From: Tetradesmus obliquus
Lineage: Eukaryota; Chlorophyta; Chlorophyceae; Sphaeropleales; Scenedesmaceae
Assembly (NCBI GenBank): GCA_030272155.1
Contig: CP126206.1
Coordinates: forward strand, 1,984,001 to 2,048,000
Reading direction: 5' to 3'
DNA: 64,000 nt
Shown here one piece after another: positions 43,748-56,799 of the stretch. Numbering within the stretch: position 1 is the first letter of the stretch; each line of letters begins with the position of its first letter. The notes beneath the pieces were generated by a model. The model had not been told where the DNA came from and did no database searches. It saw nothing but the letters and a program-made list of their open reading frames with translations. The translations under genes and the position numbers were made by a program.

Positions 43748-46283
43748 CAGGTGGTGCAGAGTGAGGCGCTGTGCATCGATGAGAGCGGCGCTCCCACGGC
43801 CTGCAGCGAGAACAGGCGCTGGGAGGTGAACGGCGTCACCTACTTCACGATGAACGTGCCAGGTGAGCACTGTGAACTTCACAATGTGAACACTGCCGCA
43901 GTGTGAATTTAGACTTGGCGCTGGGAGGTGAACGGCGTCACCTACTTCACGATGAACGTGCCAGGTGAGCACTGTGAACTTTGCAGCGTGAACACTGCCA
44001 CAGTGTGGATTTAGGCTAGGCGCTGGGAGGTGAACGGCGTCACCTACTTCACCATGAACGTGCCAGGTGGGGCGGGTGTGAAGTTCACGGCGTGAACAGT
44101 GTGAACTCACTATGTGATTTTTGAGCAGGTTGAGCTGATTGCCAGGCTCACCTTGTGTGACTGCCGCCTGCCTCGACAGTTGCAACAATGCAGCAAGATC
44201 TAATCATGCTGTCACGGCCGCCTGCTGCTGCTGCAGCAGCAGGCTCCTGCAACAGCCTGTGTGACACCAGCCGTGCTGCAGCTGACCCTTTGATGCTGCT
44301 GCTGCTGCCGCAGGCTCTTGCAACAAGCTGTGCGACACCAGTCCAGATGAGCCTGAATTGAAGACACCCAAAACCAATGCTTCCGTCGCTGCTGAAAGTG
44401 CTGCCACTGCTGCTGCCGTCGCCTACAGGTTTCTGCAACAAGCTGTGCGACACCAGTCCAGATGAGCCAGAGTTGAGGGCGCACACAGCTGACTCTGCTG
44501 CTGCTGCTGCTGCTGCTGCTGTAGGCTCTTGCAACAACCTCTGCGACACCAGTCCAGATGAGCCTGAATTCAAAGCTCGCAACGCCGCCAACATCAAGTG
44601 GATGAAGGACAGCTTTGCTGCTGCTGCCAAGGCCGACTCTGCTGCCATTATGATCATCAGCCAGGCTGACCCCGGGTGGGATGACTCCGACAAGACACGG
44701 GCCCCTATGCGTGACGCCAAGAACCTGACGCGTGAGTGCCATAGACCGCGACGTTTCGTTAGCCAACTGAAGGGTCAATGATTGGGCAGCGGCCTTCACA
44801 CGGTGTTGTGGTTACCTGTGATAACAGGTTGAGATGTGGCCGGTAGCACGGACTGTCATGCAAATGTGCCTGCCAGCTTTTGTATCATCAGCCAAGCTGA
44901 TCCTGGGTGAGATGACTCAGACAAGACGCGTGCACCTCTCCGCGATGTCAAGAACCTCACACGTAAGCAGATGCAGCGAGCATTCTGCTTAGTGTGGTTA
45001 GTTGGGGAGGTTTGATCGGGGTGCACGCACCTGTTGGTAACGCCGCGGCGCCAAGTGTTGCCTGCAGTGGCAACAGATGCTGCTGCTGCAGCAGCAAGGG
45101 TAGTGCTAGCCAGCCTGATGGCTGTGGTGCACAAACTGAAGTCAACACACACGGCTGCTGCTGCTGCTGCTGCAGAGATTGACAGCGACCCTGATGGTTA
45201 CTTTGAGTACCTGACCGCGCTGAGGGAGCAGGTCATCGCCTTCAAGAAGCCTGTGGCGTACGTGCATGGCGACAGCCACTACTTCAGGTGAGCTTGTTGA
45301 TAACACTGCTATATTGTTATCATAACGTGCTAGTTTTTTTTGTTTTGGGTGGGCTGGTGATTGCCTTCAAGAAGCCGGTGGCGTGCATACGTGCACGGCC
45401 ACAGCCACTACTTCAGGTGAGCTTGTTAGTGACAATGTTACTGCTGTGTTTTCTGTTGAGCAGATGCTGCCAGGCCAGAAGCCAGCAGCGTACATGAACA
45501 GCAACACGCACTGCTTTGGATTCCCTCTGCTCATGCTGAGTGTCACCACAACGCTGCTGCTGCTGCTGCCAGGGTTGACAAGCCCTTCCTCGACTCCAAG
45601 GGCGCCCGCCTGGTCAACTTCACACGCGCCCAACAATAAACTCTTGGTGTTGCTGCCGCCGCTGCTGCTGCTGCTGCTGCCAGGGTGGACAAGCCTTTCT
45701 TGACTGGGAGTGCGCCTAATCAATTTCACGCGCGCCCACAAATAACAACAAACTCTCGATGATGTTGCTGCTGCTGCTGCTGCCGCTGCTGCTGCTGCTG
45801 CTCCAGGGTGGACAAGCCCTTCCTTGACTCCAAGGGCGCCCGCCTGGTCAACTTCACACGCGTGCAGACCCCCGGCAGCAATGCCAACAACGGCAACAAC
45901 GACGTCAACTGGTGAGCAGCGCTTATACAAAAAAAAATTGTTCAGCAATTGCGGAGCTTGGCACCTGGTGTGGCTCGCATATTGCACGAACTGGAACATG
46001 TGCAGCGAAGAAACATACACTATGCTGCGGCACATGCTGCAGTACATTTTGTTGCTGAGAATATGTGGCTGCCAGGCACAATGACGGTGTCACAATCCCT
46101 GCTGTTGCCTTGCAAGGTCCGTCCTGCAGGGTCAAGGTGCTGCTGCTACCTATTCCTTCTGATCCTGCTGCTGCTGCTGCCGCCCTTTGGAACCCTGCTG
46201 CCTGCAGGGTCAAGGTGATCGTCAACCCCACATCACGTGAGGTGTTCAACTATGCAATGATGGTTGTCCCCGGCAACAACTGA
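41439..46283 (+). CDS. Secreted metallophosphoesterase (calcineurin-like)
   Basis: Modelled exons are 41439-41526, 41939-42024, 42772-42961, 43376-43476, 43751-43862, 44525-44731, 45176-45287, 45807-45911 and 46208-46283. Phases agree and give 358 residues. A signal peptide (MAPGIMRLLLLAAVCVTVAHA) directs it to the secretory route. Metal-site motifs appear in order: GLWGDLPYSD (about residue 37), YTPGDNEWTDCDR (about 110-122, the GNH-like block) and YVHGDSHYFR (about 290-299, the GHxH-like block). ISQADPGWDD near residue 240 is also typical of this uncharacterised group. Substrate is unknown; a phosphomonoester or phosphodiester is likely from the fold. Residues near 75-80 (GSGNSSSTT) are variable in the copied exon edges. 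Alternative exon ends may exist. Confidence 0.82.
42380..42770 (+). repeat. Three acceptor-side copies of phosphoesterase exon 3 start
   Basis: Copies starting near 42380, 42514 and 42642 repeat the opening DMNxYSLRFSAFNGDWKAG and GSGNSSSTTP. Each is preceded by a CTG/TGC tract and a CAG (GCAGCG in the third). The full exon starts at 42772. Confidence 0.9.
43032..43181 (+). repeat. Decayed donor-side copy of phosphoesterase exon 3 end
   Basis: Positions 43032-43089 resemble ALYAQCLGCLNS text and 43147-43181 repeat GNEWTNCDR with GTGAGTTGC, split by a short insertion. Confidence 0.75.
43610..44068 (+). repeat. Edge copies on both sides of phosphoesterase exon 5
   Basis: Acceptor-side remnants near 43610-43650 and 43675-43710 (VAQSxALRID-like) precede the exon. 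Donor-side copies at 43917-43964 and 44019-44068, 102 bp apart, repeat RRWEVNGVTYFTMNVP with GTGAGC or GTGGGG. Confidence 0.88.
44242..44960 (+). repeat. Edge copies on both sides of phosphoesterase exon 6
   Basis: Acceptor-side copies at about 44242, 44314 and 44430 repeat SCNKLCDTSPDEPE after CTG tracts ending in CAG. The working exon begins at 44525. A donor-side copy at 44878-44960 repeats IISQADPG to AKNLT with an in-frame stop and a GTAAGC donor. Confidence 0.88.
45350..46145 (+). repeat. Edge copies of phosphoesterase exons 7, 8 and 9
   Basis: Positions 45350-45417 repeat the end of exon 7 (VIAFKKPVA, HSHYF) with GTGAGC, and 45468-45515 is a more decayed copy. Positions 45569-45640 and 45682-45745 repeat the start of exon 8 (VDKPFLDSKGARLVNFTR). 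About 18 bp of exon 9 recur after CCTGCAG near 46128. Confidence 0.85.
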
Positions 46284-48772
46284 GCAGCAGCAGCTGCTGC
46301 TGCTGGAGGTCAAGTACGTCAGCATCCCACTTAAGGCCTGGGCTGTTTTGAAGATTGGAGGTGCTGCTCCTGGTCTGATGTGACCAAACAATGCCGATGT
46401 TGTTATTTCATCAACACGAGCATGCAAAGGTTGATCGTGCATCTTGCACAAACAAAGCTATGGCCTGACGGCCTGAAATATACTTGCGTCCAACAAAGTC
46501 GATGGTAAATGCCACTTGGCTGACTGTGCATGCAGTGCACAGCATACAGCATGTGCACAGCATACAGCATGTGCAGTGCAACATGCATGTGATGGACATA
46601 ATGTCAATGGTCTCTGTGTGTCTAAGCGGCACACAGCAACGTGCTGCTGCTGCAGATGTGCTCGTTTTGTTTTCAACAATGAAAGGACTCGTGCGATGAT
46701 TGTGAGCCACTGTGTGCTGTGTGTGGCGTGCATTTGTGATCTGATACCATGATGATGTCCAGTGTTTGATGTTACTGCAGTTGCGTGCATGACAGGGCCA
46801 CCGCCGAGCCCGTGCTTGGCTGTGGCACTGGCAGTGATCTGGTTGTTATCTGGCAGTGATCTGGTAGTGATCTGGCAGTGATCTGGTAGTGATCTCCTTC
46901 GACATATATTCCCATAGTTGACGTGATCAGGTGCCTTTTCACGTTTCTTTTTTCATCAAGTGACTTATTGACATACACTGGGTTCTACTTCTTTTCTGAT
47001 TGATGAGAATTGTAGCATTGTGCACATGGTGCAACCCTAGTATGGTGGCGCCATTTATGTGTTGTTTGGGCTGCTTAATCAAAGGCTGCTAGCGTCAACA
47101 GCCCTTGCGCGGTGTCGAGTTGCACCTTGCATGCTGCGAGTCACACTCCGCAGATGCATGAGTTGCGGATTCACTGAATGTTGGGATATGCATCAGCTGC
47201 TGCTGCTGCTGCTGTGGTGGCTGCATGATGACACGTTGATGATGATGGTGATGATGATCATGATGATCAGCTGCTGCTGCTGCTGCTCTACTGGCTGCAA
47301 TAGTTGCACCGGCTCACAAGCGCTTCTGGTGCAAGAGTTGCAGTGCTGCCTGGCAAGTGGCCGGCAGTGCTCAGCAAAAGCTAGTCTCTATTCAGGATGC
47401 AGTGCGCTTGTCTTGCATGCATCACAGCCTATGAGGCGCTGGTTTACACCGCTGTTGCGGGAAACTTTCCTGAGCGTAAGCTCCCAGGCAGGCTTGTGAG
47501 GCAACGTTATTTCTGGCGGGTGTGTCTTGTCAGTGACGGTAGTGCGTAGGCCTCCCGGCAGTCAGGTTTGCTTGATTGCTGTGTATGGCCAGCCAGTAGG
47601 GTTTTGCCCCCCCCCCCCTGGTAACAACAACAAAAAACGTGGTTTCTGATTGTAACAAGGAATAGAAGGCCCGGCCAGCACACATGCAGCCTGTCACCCA
47701 ACTTGACAAGCTGTCACACAACCAACACAACTGGTGTGTTACACAACGGGAACACAGCCCACTTTCGAGCCAATGACACGCTGTCTGGGGCCACCACCAA
47801 ATCCATTAGGCACTGCCAGTATCATACTGGATATATATACTGGATTCGGCCAGTGACTCTAGCGCACAGGCATACTGCACTATGGCAAGCAGCACTATGC
47901 GGCCACCTGATGGAGTGTTATTTTATCAACCCGCCTGACCTGCATGCACGCTGTAACTCTTTATATGTTATCAACCATACTATGGTTGTAGTACACCATT
48001 GTCATCTTGACGCCAGTCAGCGCCGCACAAAAAAGGCGCATAGGCCCATACGCATGCATGCATTTTCCACGCATAGACGCCACGTACGACCATTGTCAAG
48101 GTACAAACCAAGCCGCAGCAACAGCGCCGCCAATCCACAGCACCACTACCGAGCATATGCTGGCATGCGCATGCATGTCATGCATGTCATGGATGAATGA
48201 ATGAGCTTCCCGTGGTGTGATACTTGCCACCCAGGTAAGTTAAGGGAGGGGTTGTGTGTGTTACGATGAGGATGCCCCATGCGCCTCCACACCTCTTACC
48301 ATGTCACATTCTGCTGCTCAGCCCTTGCAAGGCTCCACTGCCACTGCTGACCGGCTCCGAGTAGTACTGCCGCTGAGGAGGCGCAAAGCCAAAGTTGAGG
48401 TATGCCGCACACGCGTCACTCCACAACCATGCCCTCACGCAAATCCCTGCAATGCTCAGGCCTTGCCGCTGCGCAGCTTTTGCCGCTGCGCAGGTTTTGC
48501 CGCTGCGCAGGTTTTGCCGCTGCACAGCATTTACCGCTGTGCAGCATTTACCGCTGCGCAGCCCTTGCAGCCGTCTCAGCCTGCACAGCAGCAGAGCTGC
48601 CTCTGTTGTTGTTACTGCTGCAGAGCATTTACTAACGCACAGCATCTGGCCTGCTGCTCAGCACCTCCTGCCGCTCAGCCCTCACACTTTGCGTGGTGCA
48701 TGACGAAAACACCGCACGCTTTCAAAGCTTGCAGCCGATGCCAGGCTCATTGGCCAACCGCCAAATCCAACC
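46284..48772. other. Intergenic region with several minisatellites
   Basis: No gene is recognisable. Repeats include AGTGATCTGG[C/T] units at about 46830-46897, GCACAGCATACAGCATGT twice at 46540-46577, a 14-C run near 47590, and six 18-bp TTTTGCCGCTGCGCAGG-type units at about 48464-48563. Positions 48370-48420 contain, on the minus strand, a second copy of the SET-gene text AAYLNFGFAPP, so the SET gene may have an alternative 3' exon here. Confidence 0.5.
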
Positions 48773-49651
48773 TCACTGCTGCTCAGGAGGCACAAAGCCA
48801 AAGTTGAGGTACGCCGCGCGCGCATCGCACCGCGTGACATACGAGATGTACAGCTCCTCCCCAGCCGCCAGCACCAGCTGCTGCTGCTGCTGCTGGGATT
48901 CTGCTTTAGGAGGCCTGCAAACACACCACAAGCCTTGAATAGGCTCCTGATAGGATGCGAATGCTTCTGTGCCCTCGGCATCATTGTCTGAATCTGATTC
49001 TGAGCTGGGTTCAAATGATGACATGGCACGCCCTGCTGCTGCTGCTGCCAGCAGTGACTGCAGTGGCAGCTGGCCTGCTGCTGCTGCTGAGCTGGGTTTT
49101 GCTGCTGCTGCTGCCGCTGCCAAGCTTGCTTCTGCTGATGCCTGTTGGGCTGGCACTGTCAGCAGCCGGGGTGTGCCACAACCCTGGAGTGCAGTGATGT
49201 ACCGGCAGCAGCAGCAACAGCAGCAGCAGCACAGGTCAGCACTGTAACAACACCCAGTGTTCAAGTTTTGTGCACCACAAAAGTGCTGCCCCGTTGTGGT
49301 CATGCACCTGCCTTCACCAAACGCAACAAACAACATAGCCAGTGTGCACAGCTCGAATGCACAAACTCTAAAACCTTGAAACCCACCATCTAGTGGTGAG
49401 CTGCATACACCAGCTAATGCACAAACTCAAAAACCTTAAAACCCACCAGCTTGTGGTTCAGCATGTCGATGAGGGGAGCAAACGCCACAGTTTTGCGGTC
49501 GCCAAAAGCCCGGGACACCACCTGCCCATAGGCCCACACAATATCATCTGCATCAATGCAGCCGCCAAGCGCAGGCCCATACATGGCTGCTGCTGCGCTG
49601 CACTTTGAAACCACTGCTGCAGCTGCTGCAGCGAGCTCGTCATGTGAAATC

Positions 49652-49695
<44 letters not shown>

Positions 49696-50541
49696 GTGCT
49701 GGTGCTGCTGCTGGTGCTGGTGCTGGTGCTGCTGGTGCTGCTGCTGCTGCTGCTCCAGGGCTGGGAACCAGCCGCAGGATGGCTCTTCAGGCAAGCTGTC
49801 AATGTATGGGTGCCAGAAAGAGCGCTGGCCCTTACTGCGCTCAAAAGCAAGCAGCAGCGCCAGCAGCAGAGCCGGCTGCAGCCGCTGCAGCGACTCTGCT
49901 AGCTGCTGCTGCTGCTGCTGCTGTTGGGCTGCTGCTGCTAGGGGATTACAACGCGCCAGCAGCTGCTGTAATGCTCCTGCAGGGGTGCCAGCAGTGCTGG
50001 GTGTGACCTGGCTGTCTCGCTGCTGCTGCTGCTGCTGCTGCTGCTTCTGCATGATGGCTGTGCCAAGTATGTCTAGTGCATCATATGTTGTCATGTAAAG
50101 CTCCTCTGGTACAGCAATGAGCGGCAGCGGCAGCTGCTGCTGCTGCTGCTGCTGCTGCTGCACTGTTGCCACCTCAGCTGCCTGGTGCTGCTGTGCTGGC
50201 ATGCGAATGTCACTGACAGCAACCACGCCGCGGCAACCACAAGGAGCGTTATCAACAACTGCAAGTGCAGGGTGCACATAGCCGTTGTTCCGTCGAACCC
50301 ATTCGAACAATGGGTGCTGGTGATAGCCTGCTGCTGGCCCTGCTGATGCTGTCTCTCCTGCTGGTGCGATTGTCGCTTGCGAAGCGAGATCTACCGCAGC
50401 AACTGAAGTTTGAACCGCAGAAAAGTGGCTTTTGAGGCGTCTTATGTGCACAGGTGCCCTCAGCGAGCGGCAATTGTTGGAGTTGAGCAACGAGTCAGGG
50501 ACACGCTGGTGGGTTCGCAGCTGCTCCATGCTGCACTGCAT
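48773..50541 (-). CDS. SET-domain protein lysine methyltransferase, Rubisco LSMT type
   Basis: These enzymes methylate lysines on plastid or cytosolic proteins using S-adenosylmethionine. Two exons fit: 49447-50541 and 48773-49183, giving 501 residues. The first 70 residues look like a plastid presequence. Family marks are LFEWVRRNNGYVHPALAVV, GCRGVVAVSDI, VPEELYMTT, LAFERSKGQRSFWHPYIDS, DDIVWAYGQVVSRAFG, FAPLIDMLNHK (SET NH block) and GEELYISYVTR with YLNFGFVPPE (SET end). Poly-Gln and His/Gln insertions break the domain, and an Ala-rich, acidic insertion of about 80 residues sits between the NH block and GEELYISY. The usual Rubisco-substrate-binding C-terminal domain is missing in this model, so either the protein is short or further exons lie downstream. 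A donor-side edge copy is at 49325-49395. Confidence 0.75.
49660..50160. repeat. CTG tracts coding poly-Gln and Gln/His in the SET gene
   Basis: Several tracts (49650-49755, 49901-49923, 50021-50045 and 50133-50162) read CAG/CAC on the coding strand and insert Gln or His runs within the SET domain without breaking the frame. Confidence 0.9.
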
Positions 50542-52493
50542 GGCCAGTCGTCACGTATGTAAGATACAATCAAGCACTTTCGAAGCTACTGGTGAACGCC
50601 GGACAAAAAATGCGGCAAAACTGGAACGGCCTGAGGAAAGTTGGGTTGGACCCTGGCCAAAGCAACAGATAGATAATGAGTGAACGGGTTGATGATGCAA
50701 ATGCGTATTGTGAGCCATGCTGCAGCCTTGCATACAACTTCGCAGCGATCAGAGAACGCATCATCGTCGTACACCTCAGCAGAGGTGACTGATCGCCTCC
50801 CCACTTGGCAACCGACTGCCTGCTGCAGGGCAAGAGCGACAACCATTGTATGGATTACGAGCGCGTTGTTGTGCACGCAGTCACCCACACATGCACAGTG
50901 CTACCACTGTACATGCCCCTGGTCACATGGCTTAAGCTTGCAGCAAGCTTGCAGCAAGCTTGCAGCAGGCCTGCCAGTCAAATGGCAGTGCAGTAGTGCC
51001 ACGAAGTGGCTTCTTCAACACTCGCAGATCACCATATCAGCCTCAGTGACATCCACTTGGGTAATTTGGAGACACAAGTGGATGGTAGCAGGTGAAGATC
51101 TGCAGTTACCCAACATTTCAGCTGTACAGCTGCCCCACACTGACTCAACAGCACACTACAGAAGGACTCGAGCCATACGCTGCTGCAACAACACGCCAAG
51201 CCAGCGAGGGCCTTGTTTTGCCACTGCTGAAGAACCGACGCCGCCCTGCAGCAGACCGACTGGACTGCATACACAAGCATTCGGCCCGCCGTCATGGCCC
51301 ATGTGAGTGGCTCACAGTGCACACAAACTCCAACCACCAGTTGCCCTGGGCAGGAAAAACAAGGCTGCAAGGGACCTCCTGCGCCTCCTGCGCCGCGCAT
51401 GATCCCACACCATATCAGAATAACTGCATTTAAGTTCGAGCTTGGCCATCGCGCAACAGTTGCAAGTGACACTCATCCTGTCTCTGCTGTCTGTGGCAGA
51501 GCATTGGCCAAGCACTTGAACCAAAACGCACAAGATCCACCCCACCCCACCAAAAGGTGCTGCACTGTAAGCGCTGCACACACCGCTGCTGGTTTGAACG
51601 AACTCGGAAAACATCCTGCGGCCCTCTTGAACGACACATATACCCATGCAGTACACTTACAGCTATGTACGGTATTGATATGCAACCCCCACCGACCCCT
51701 GCAGCTGCTCAATGCCTTTGGCGCTGAGCCACCTGCAACGTTTTAACTCAAAACCTTGTTGAACAAGCGTTGGTAGGTGGGCTGGCAGTAGCACCGCCTG
51801 GTGGCACAAGCAGCACATTTCACAGCACCCCCAGACACGGCAACCGGAGCATTGACGCAGCGCAGGATATATGTACATGACCATACCCGCATGCCAGGCA
51901 GCTGCCACCACCAACAGACACAACCAGCATGCACAAGCGTTGCCGCTGCTGGCTGCTTGCAGTACAGCACAGCCGAGGACCCAACATGTGCGCCAGCAAC
52001 ACAGCACATCCACTGTGCAACCAGCGCTGCTCGTGCCGGCGGCCTGCAGCACACCACAGCTGCTTGCAGTACATCGTAGCCCAGCCCCACAGCTGCGCCA
52101 GCAACATAGCCACAGCCACGTGCTGGGCAGAACACGGCCCACCCCCACACAGCCAACTTGAGCAACATTCTATTCTTGTCGTTTTAGCGCACGCAGTGCT
52201 GCGCAACCCATTGCCCGGCTACCAACCGCACACAGCAGCAGGGCCAGACATAGCACGTTGCTCTGTATGCGTGCATGCCATGGCCACTGCCAGTGTGCTC
52301 GTCAAACCAAACCAAACCCCGACACCAGCCCCTGGGCAGCCGTAGCTGCACCCTCTTCACTGCTCGGCTGCAGCAGCAACACCGCGCGACCGCTCATTGG
52401 CCTGCTGCTGCCGCCGCTTTTCACCAGCCTGCTCCTGCTGCTGCTGCTGCCAGCTCCCCCACGACTTGCTGCTGCTGTGCCTGCTACAGCTGC
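50542..52493. other. Intergenic region between ANTH and SET genes
   Basis: It should hold the 3' UTR of the ANTH gene and the promoter of the SET gene, both on the minus strand. I see no further gene. AAGCTTGCAGC is repeated three times at about 50933-50966. Confidence 0.5.
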
Positions 52494-54184
52494 TCACTGG
52501 CCTGCGGGCTCCTCTGTCACCTGCCGCAGCGAGGTGCGCGCCTGCTTGATCTCGTTCAGCGAGGGCTGGTGGCCCTCCAGCTGCTTTGCCCTGCAGGCAG
52601 TGAGGCGGCAGACAGGTAAGTCACACACAGCAGCAGATGAAATGTTTCGGCGAGGGCTGGTGGCCCTCCAGCTGCTTCGCCCTGCAGGCAGCAGAACAGG
52701 CCAAGTCACACACTTTGATAATGTTGGGATGAGAAGGATCAGCTTCGCCCTGCCTGCTTCGCCCTGCAGGCAGTAAAGCAGCGAGCAGGTAAGTCGCACA
52801 CATCAGTAGATGAAATGTTTCAGCCAGGGCTGGTGGCCCTCCAGCTGCTTCGCCCTGCAGGCAGCAGCACAGCAGAGGGCACAAGGCTGTTAGTATCAAA
52901 AGGCGTTCAGCGAGGGCTGGTGGCCCTGCAGCTGCACTACTCACAACGCATGCAAGCTTGGGCGGGCTCAGGATCTCCTCAGTCATCGCGTTCAGCGGGT
53001 CCTCCACCACGCGCATGAACAAAGAAGCGAAACCACCATCCCATGCAATACACTCGTGAGCATACACTCGCTAACACACACCAACCCCCATGCGCACCGG
53101 CCCCGCCTCAACTGGCGCAGCAGCAGGTTGCGCGGCCATGAAAGGGTTGCAGGGGTTGCCGGCAGCACCACAACACACAACTAGAACCCACACAAATCGC
53201 TAATAACAAGCACTAGATAGCAGCAGCATTGCAGAACTCACTTGGACTTGGGAGGGCCCAGGATTTCCTCAGTCAGCGCATTCAGCAGGTCGTCCGCCAT
53301 GCGCACAACCAACCCACAGTCTTAAACACCAGCCAAACAGCCTGATGCCACAGCAACAGAACTCACTTGGACTTGGGAGGGCCCAGAATATCTTCAGTCA
53401 GGGCGTTCAGCGGGTCGTCCGCCATGCGCATCAGGCCCGCCTCAACCGGTGCTGCAGGGGCTGGCGGCAGCACCACACAACACTACTGAAACCCATACAA
53501 ATCACCAGTAATAAGCACTAAACAGCAGCACCACTGTAGCACTCACTTTGAGTTGGGTGGGCCCAGGATCTCCTCAGTTAGGGCATTCAGCGGGTCGTCC
53601 GCCATGCGCACCGGGCCCGCCTCAACCGGCGCAGCAGCGGGTGGCGTGGCAAGAAAGGGGTTGAAGGGGTTGCCAGCTGCCTTACAAATAAAAGAGTAAA
53701 TCCCACTCACAACAACCAATAACAAGCACTAAGCAGCAGCACCATTGCAGCGCTCACTTGGACTTAGGTGGGCCCAGGATCTCCTCAGTCAGCGCATTCA
53801 GCGGGTCGTCCGCCATGCGCACCGGGCCCGCCTCAACTGGTGCTGCAGGGGCTGGCGTGGCCAGGAAGGGGTTGAAGGGGTTGCCGGCAGCACCACAAAA
53901 CACAACAAAACTACAACCCACACAAATCACCCATACTAAACACCAGATAGCAGCACCATTGCAGAACTCACTTGGACTTGGGTGGGCCCAGGATCTCCTC
54001 AGTCAGCGCATTCAGCGGGTCATCCGCCATGCGCACCGGCCCCGCCTCAACCGGCGCAGCAGCAGGTGGTGTAGCCAGGAAGGGGTTGAAGGGGTTGGCA
54101 GCGCCCGTGGGCCCTGCTGCTGCGGGGCCGCCAAAGGGGCCCATGCCGTACGGCACCAGCGCCATGTTCATGCCCATGGGGCCT

Positions 54185-54237
<53 letters not shown>

Positions 54238-54562
54238 GCAGCAAGACAATCACATCTCAGACATGTCACAGGTCAAGATGCTGGGCCGCCAAAGGGGCCC
54301 ATGCCGTACGGCACCAGCGCCATGTTCATGCCCATGGGGCCTGCAGCAGCAGCAGCAGCAGCAACAGCAAATCAAGGGGTCAGCTGCCGTATGTGCAGGC
54401 CCATGCCGTATGGCACCAGCGCCATGTTCATGCCCATCTGCTGTGAAGAAAGCAGCAGCAGCAGGACAGTAAGACGCCACACATGCCACAGGTCAGATGC
54501 GGGGCCGCCAAAGGGGCCCATGCCGTATGGCACCAGTGCCATGTTCATGCCCATGGGGCCTG

Positions 54563-54594
<32 letters not shown>

Positions 54595-54823
54595 GCAAAG
54601 CAATGGGTCAGATGCCGGATGTGTGGGCCCATGCCGTACGGCACCAGCGCCATGTTCATGCCCATGAGGCCTGAAGAAAGCAGCCGCAGCAGCAGCAGCA
54701 GCAGCAGCAGCAGTGCAGCAAGACAATCACATCCCAGACATGTCACAGGTCAAGATGCGGGGCCTCCAAAGGGGCCCATGACGTATGGCACCAGCGCAAC
54801 GTTCATGCCCATGGGGCCTGAGG

Positions 54824-54869
<46 letters not shown>

Positions 54870-56754
54870 AGCAGGGCATTAGACGGCCTGAAGAGATCCT
54901 GGTTGCACCAGCTGGAGTAGCAGCAAAGGCAGCAGCAGTAAAAGGCGCATCCGCTGTTTCTGGATGCCATGGTTTGGCGCTGCAGACAGCACTCAGCAAC
55001 CACACGCCGCACACAGATCACTCACCGACAGGCACGAGAGCCATGCTGTTTGCGCCGGTGGGCCCTGCATACGCGGGGTGCATGAAGGGGTTGCCGTAGG
55101 GGTCCATGCCCATGCCCGGGTAGTGTCCGGTGCACAGCCCCTCAATCGTACTCTTACAATGGCTAAAGCACAGCAGCTAGACGCCACGAGACGCATCACA
55201 AAAGAAGATGTGTCTGTCAACAACAAATCCTCAAACACACACTCACCGACAGGCACGAGCGCCATGCTGTTTGCGCCGGTGGGCCCTGCGTAGGCCGGGT
55301 GCATTTAGGGGTTGCCGTACGGGTCCCATGCATTGCGCACATCACGCAGCAACCAGGCACCTCAGAAGCAGCACACATACACACAAACACTCACCGACAG
55401 GCACGAGGGCCATGCTGTTTGCACCAGTGGGCCCTGCGTAGGGCGGGTGCATGAAGGGGTTGCCGTACGGGTCCCATGCATTGCGCACAGCACGCAGCAA
55501 CTAGCCACATCAGGAACAGCACACATACACACAAACACTCACCGACAGGCACGAGAGCCATGCTATTTGCGCCAGTAGGCCCCGCATAGGCCGGGTGCAT
55601 GAAGGGGTTGCCGTAGGGGTCCATGCCCATGCCCGGGTGGCGTCCGCTGCACAGCCCCCAAATCGTACTCTTACATTGGCTAACGAACGGACAGTGACAA
55701 CATGCTGCAAGACCACCACAAACGACACACCCACACTTGCACAGCTCACCGACAGGCACGAGAGCCATGCTGTTTGCGCCGGTGGGCCCTGCATACGCGG
55801 GGTGCATGAAGGGGTTGCCGTAGGGGTCCATGCCCATGCCTGGGCAGCCGCTCTTAAGCAGCCTGCCTGGGCAGCCGCCAATCCACACACGCTTCACACG
55901 TACTATTGCGCTGGCCAACGCACAGAAGCAGGAGCACCACACACCACACTCACACATACACAACTCACCGACAGGCACGAGAGCCATGCTGTTTGCGCCG
56001 GTGGGCCCTGCATACGCGGGGTGCATGAAGGGGTTGCCGTAGGGGTCCATGCCCATGCCCGGGTAGCCGCCCTGCATGGGGTAGCCGCCCTGCATGGGGT
56101 AGCCGCCGGTGGGCCCTGCGTACGGCCCGTACGGGTTGGGCTGGCCGTACATGCCGTAAGGGTTGGGGCCTGCAGCAACAGACAAAAGAAATGGAACATC
56201 AGCAGGGGTTGACGTGCTGCGTACGGCCCGTACGGGTTGGGCTGGCTGTACATGCCGTACGGGCTGGGGCCTGCGGCAGACACAACACGTGTGCATTATT
56301 AGTAAGGGTCGCGTGCTGTGCACAGATCGTGTTGGGGCTGCGCTGGCCGTACATGCCGTACGGGTTGGGGCCTGCGGCGACAGGCAATACTTTTCTGAAA
56401 TCACAGCAAGAGTTGTGCGCTGTGCACAGACCGCCACAGACCGCCACGATAGAATCAATGCACACCTTGTAGGAGCCTTGCTAGCCCACAGCCCGCAGGC
56501 ACAGCCTCAACCCACAGCCACCCCACTGCAGCTGGGAACCCTGCTGCCAACCACGTACCTGGCTGCTGCTGCATGGCTGCTGCGCCGTCTGCCCCGAACG
56601 CCGCCGGTTCGCCAAAGCCGTCCTGCTGCTGCTGCTGTGCTGCGTTGTTCATGCCGTCTGCCAGGAAGTCCAGTTCGCCCTTGGGGGCAGGCGGAGGGGG
56701 TACTGATGTGGGCGCTGCAGCAGCAAAAGCGGGCGGGCGGGCGGGCGGCAGCCG

Positions 56755-56799
<45 letters not shown>

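Noticed and set aside
47580-47610. Poly-C run as a regulatory G-quadruplex
   Set aside because: One homopolymer of 14 C without further G/C runs gives no specific support.
49556-50098. Plus-strand poly-Cys/poly-Leu open frames
   Set aside because: They are antisense readings of CAG tracts inside the SET gene.
55391-56458. One long minus-strand open frame of 355 codons as a single exon
   Set aside because: It runs through several repeated exon 12 ends and intron text. The short exon 55969-56169 with GT/AG borders fits phase and family better.
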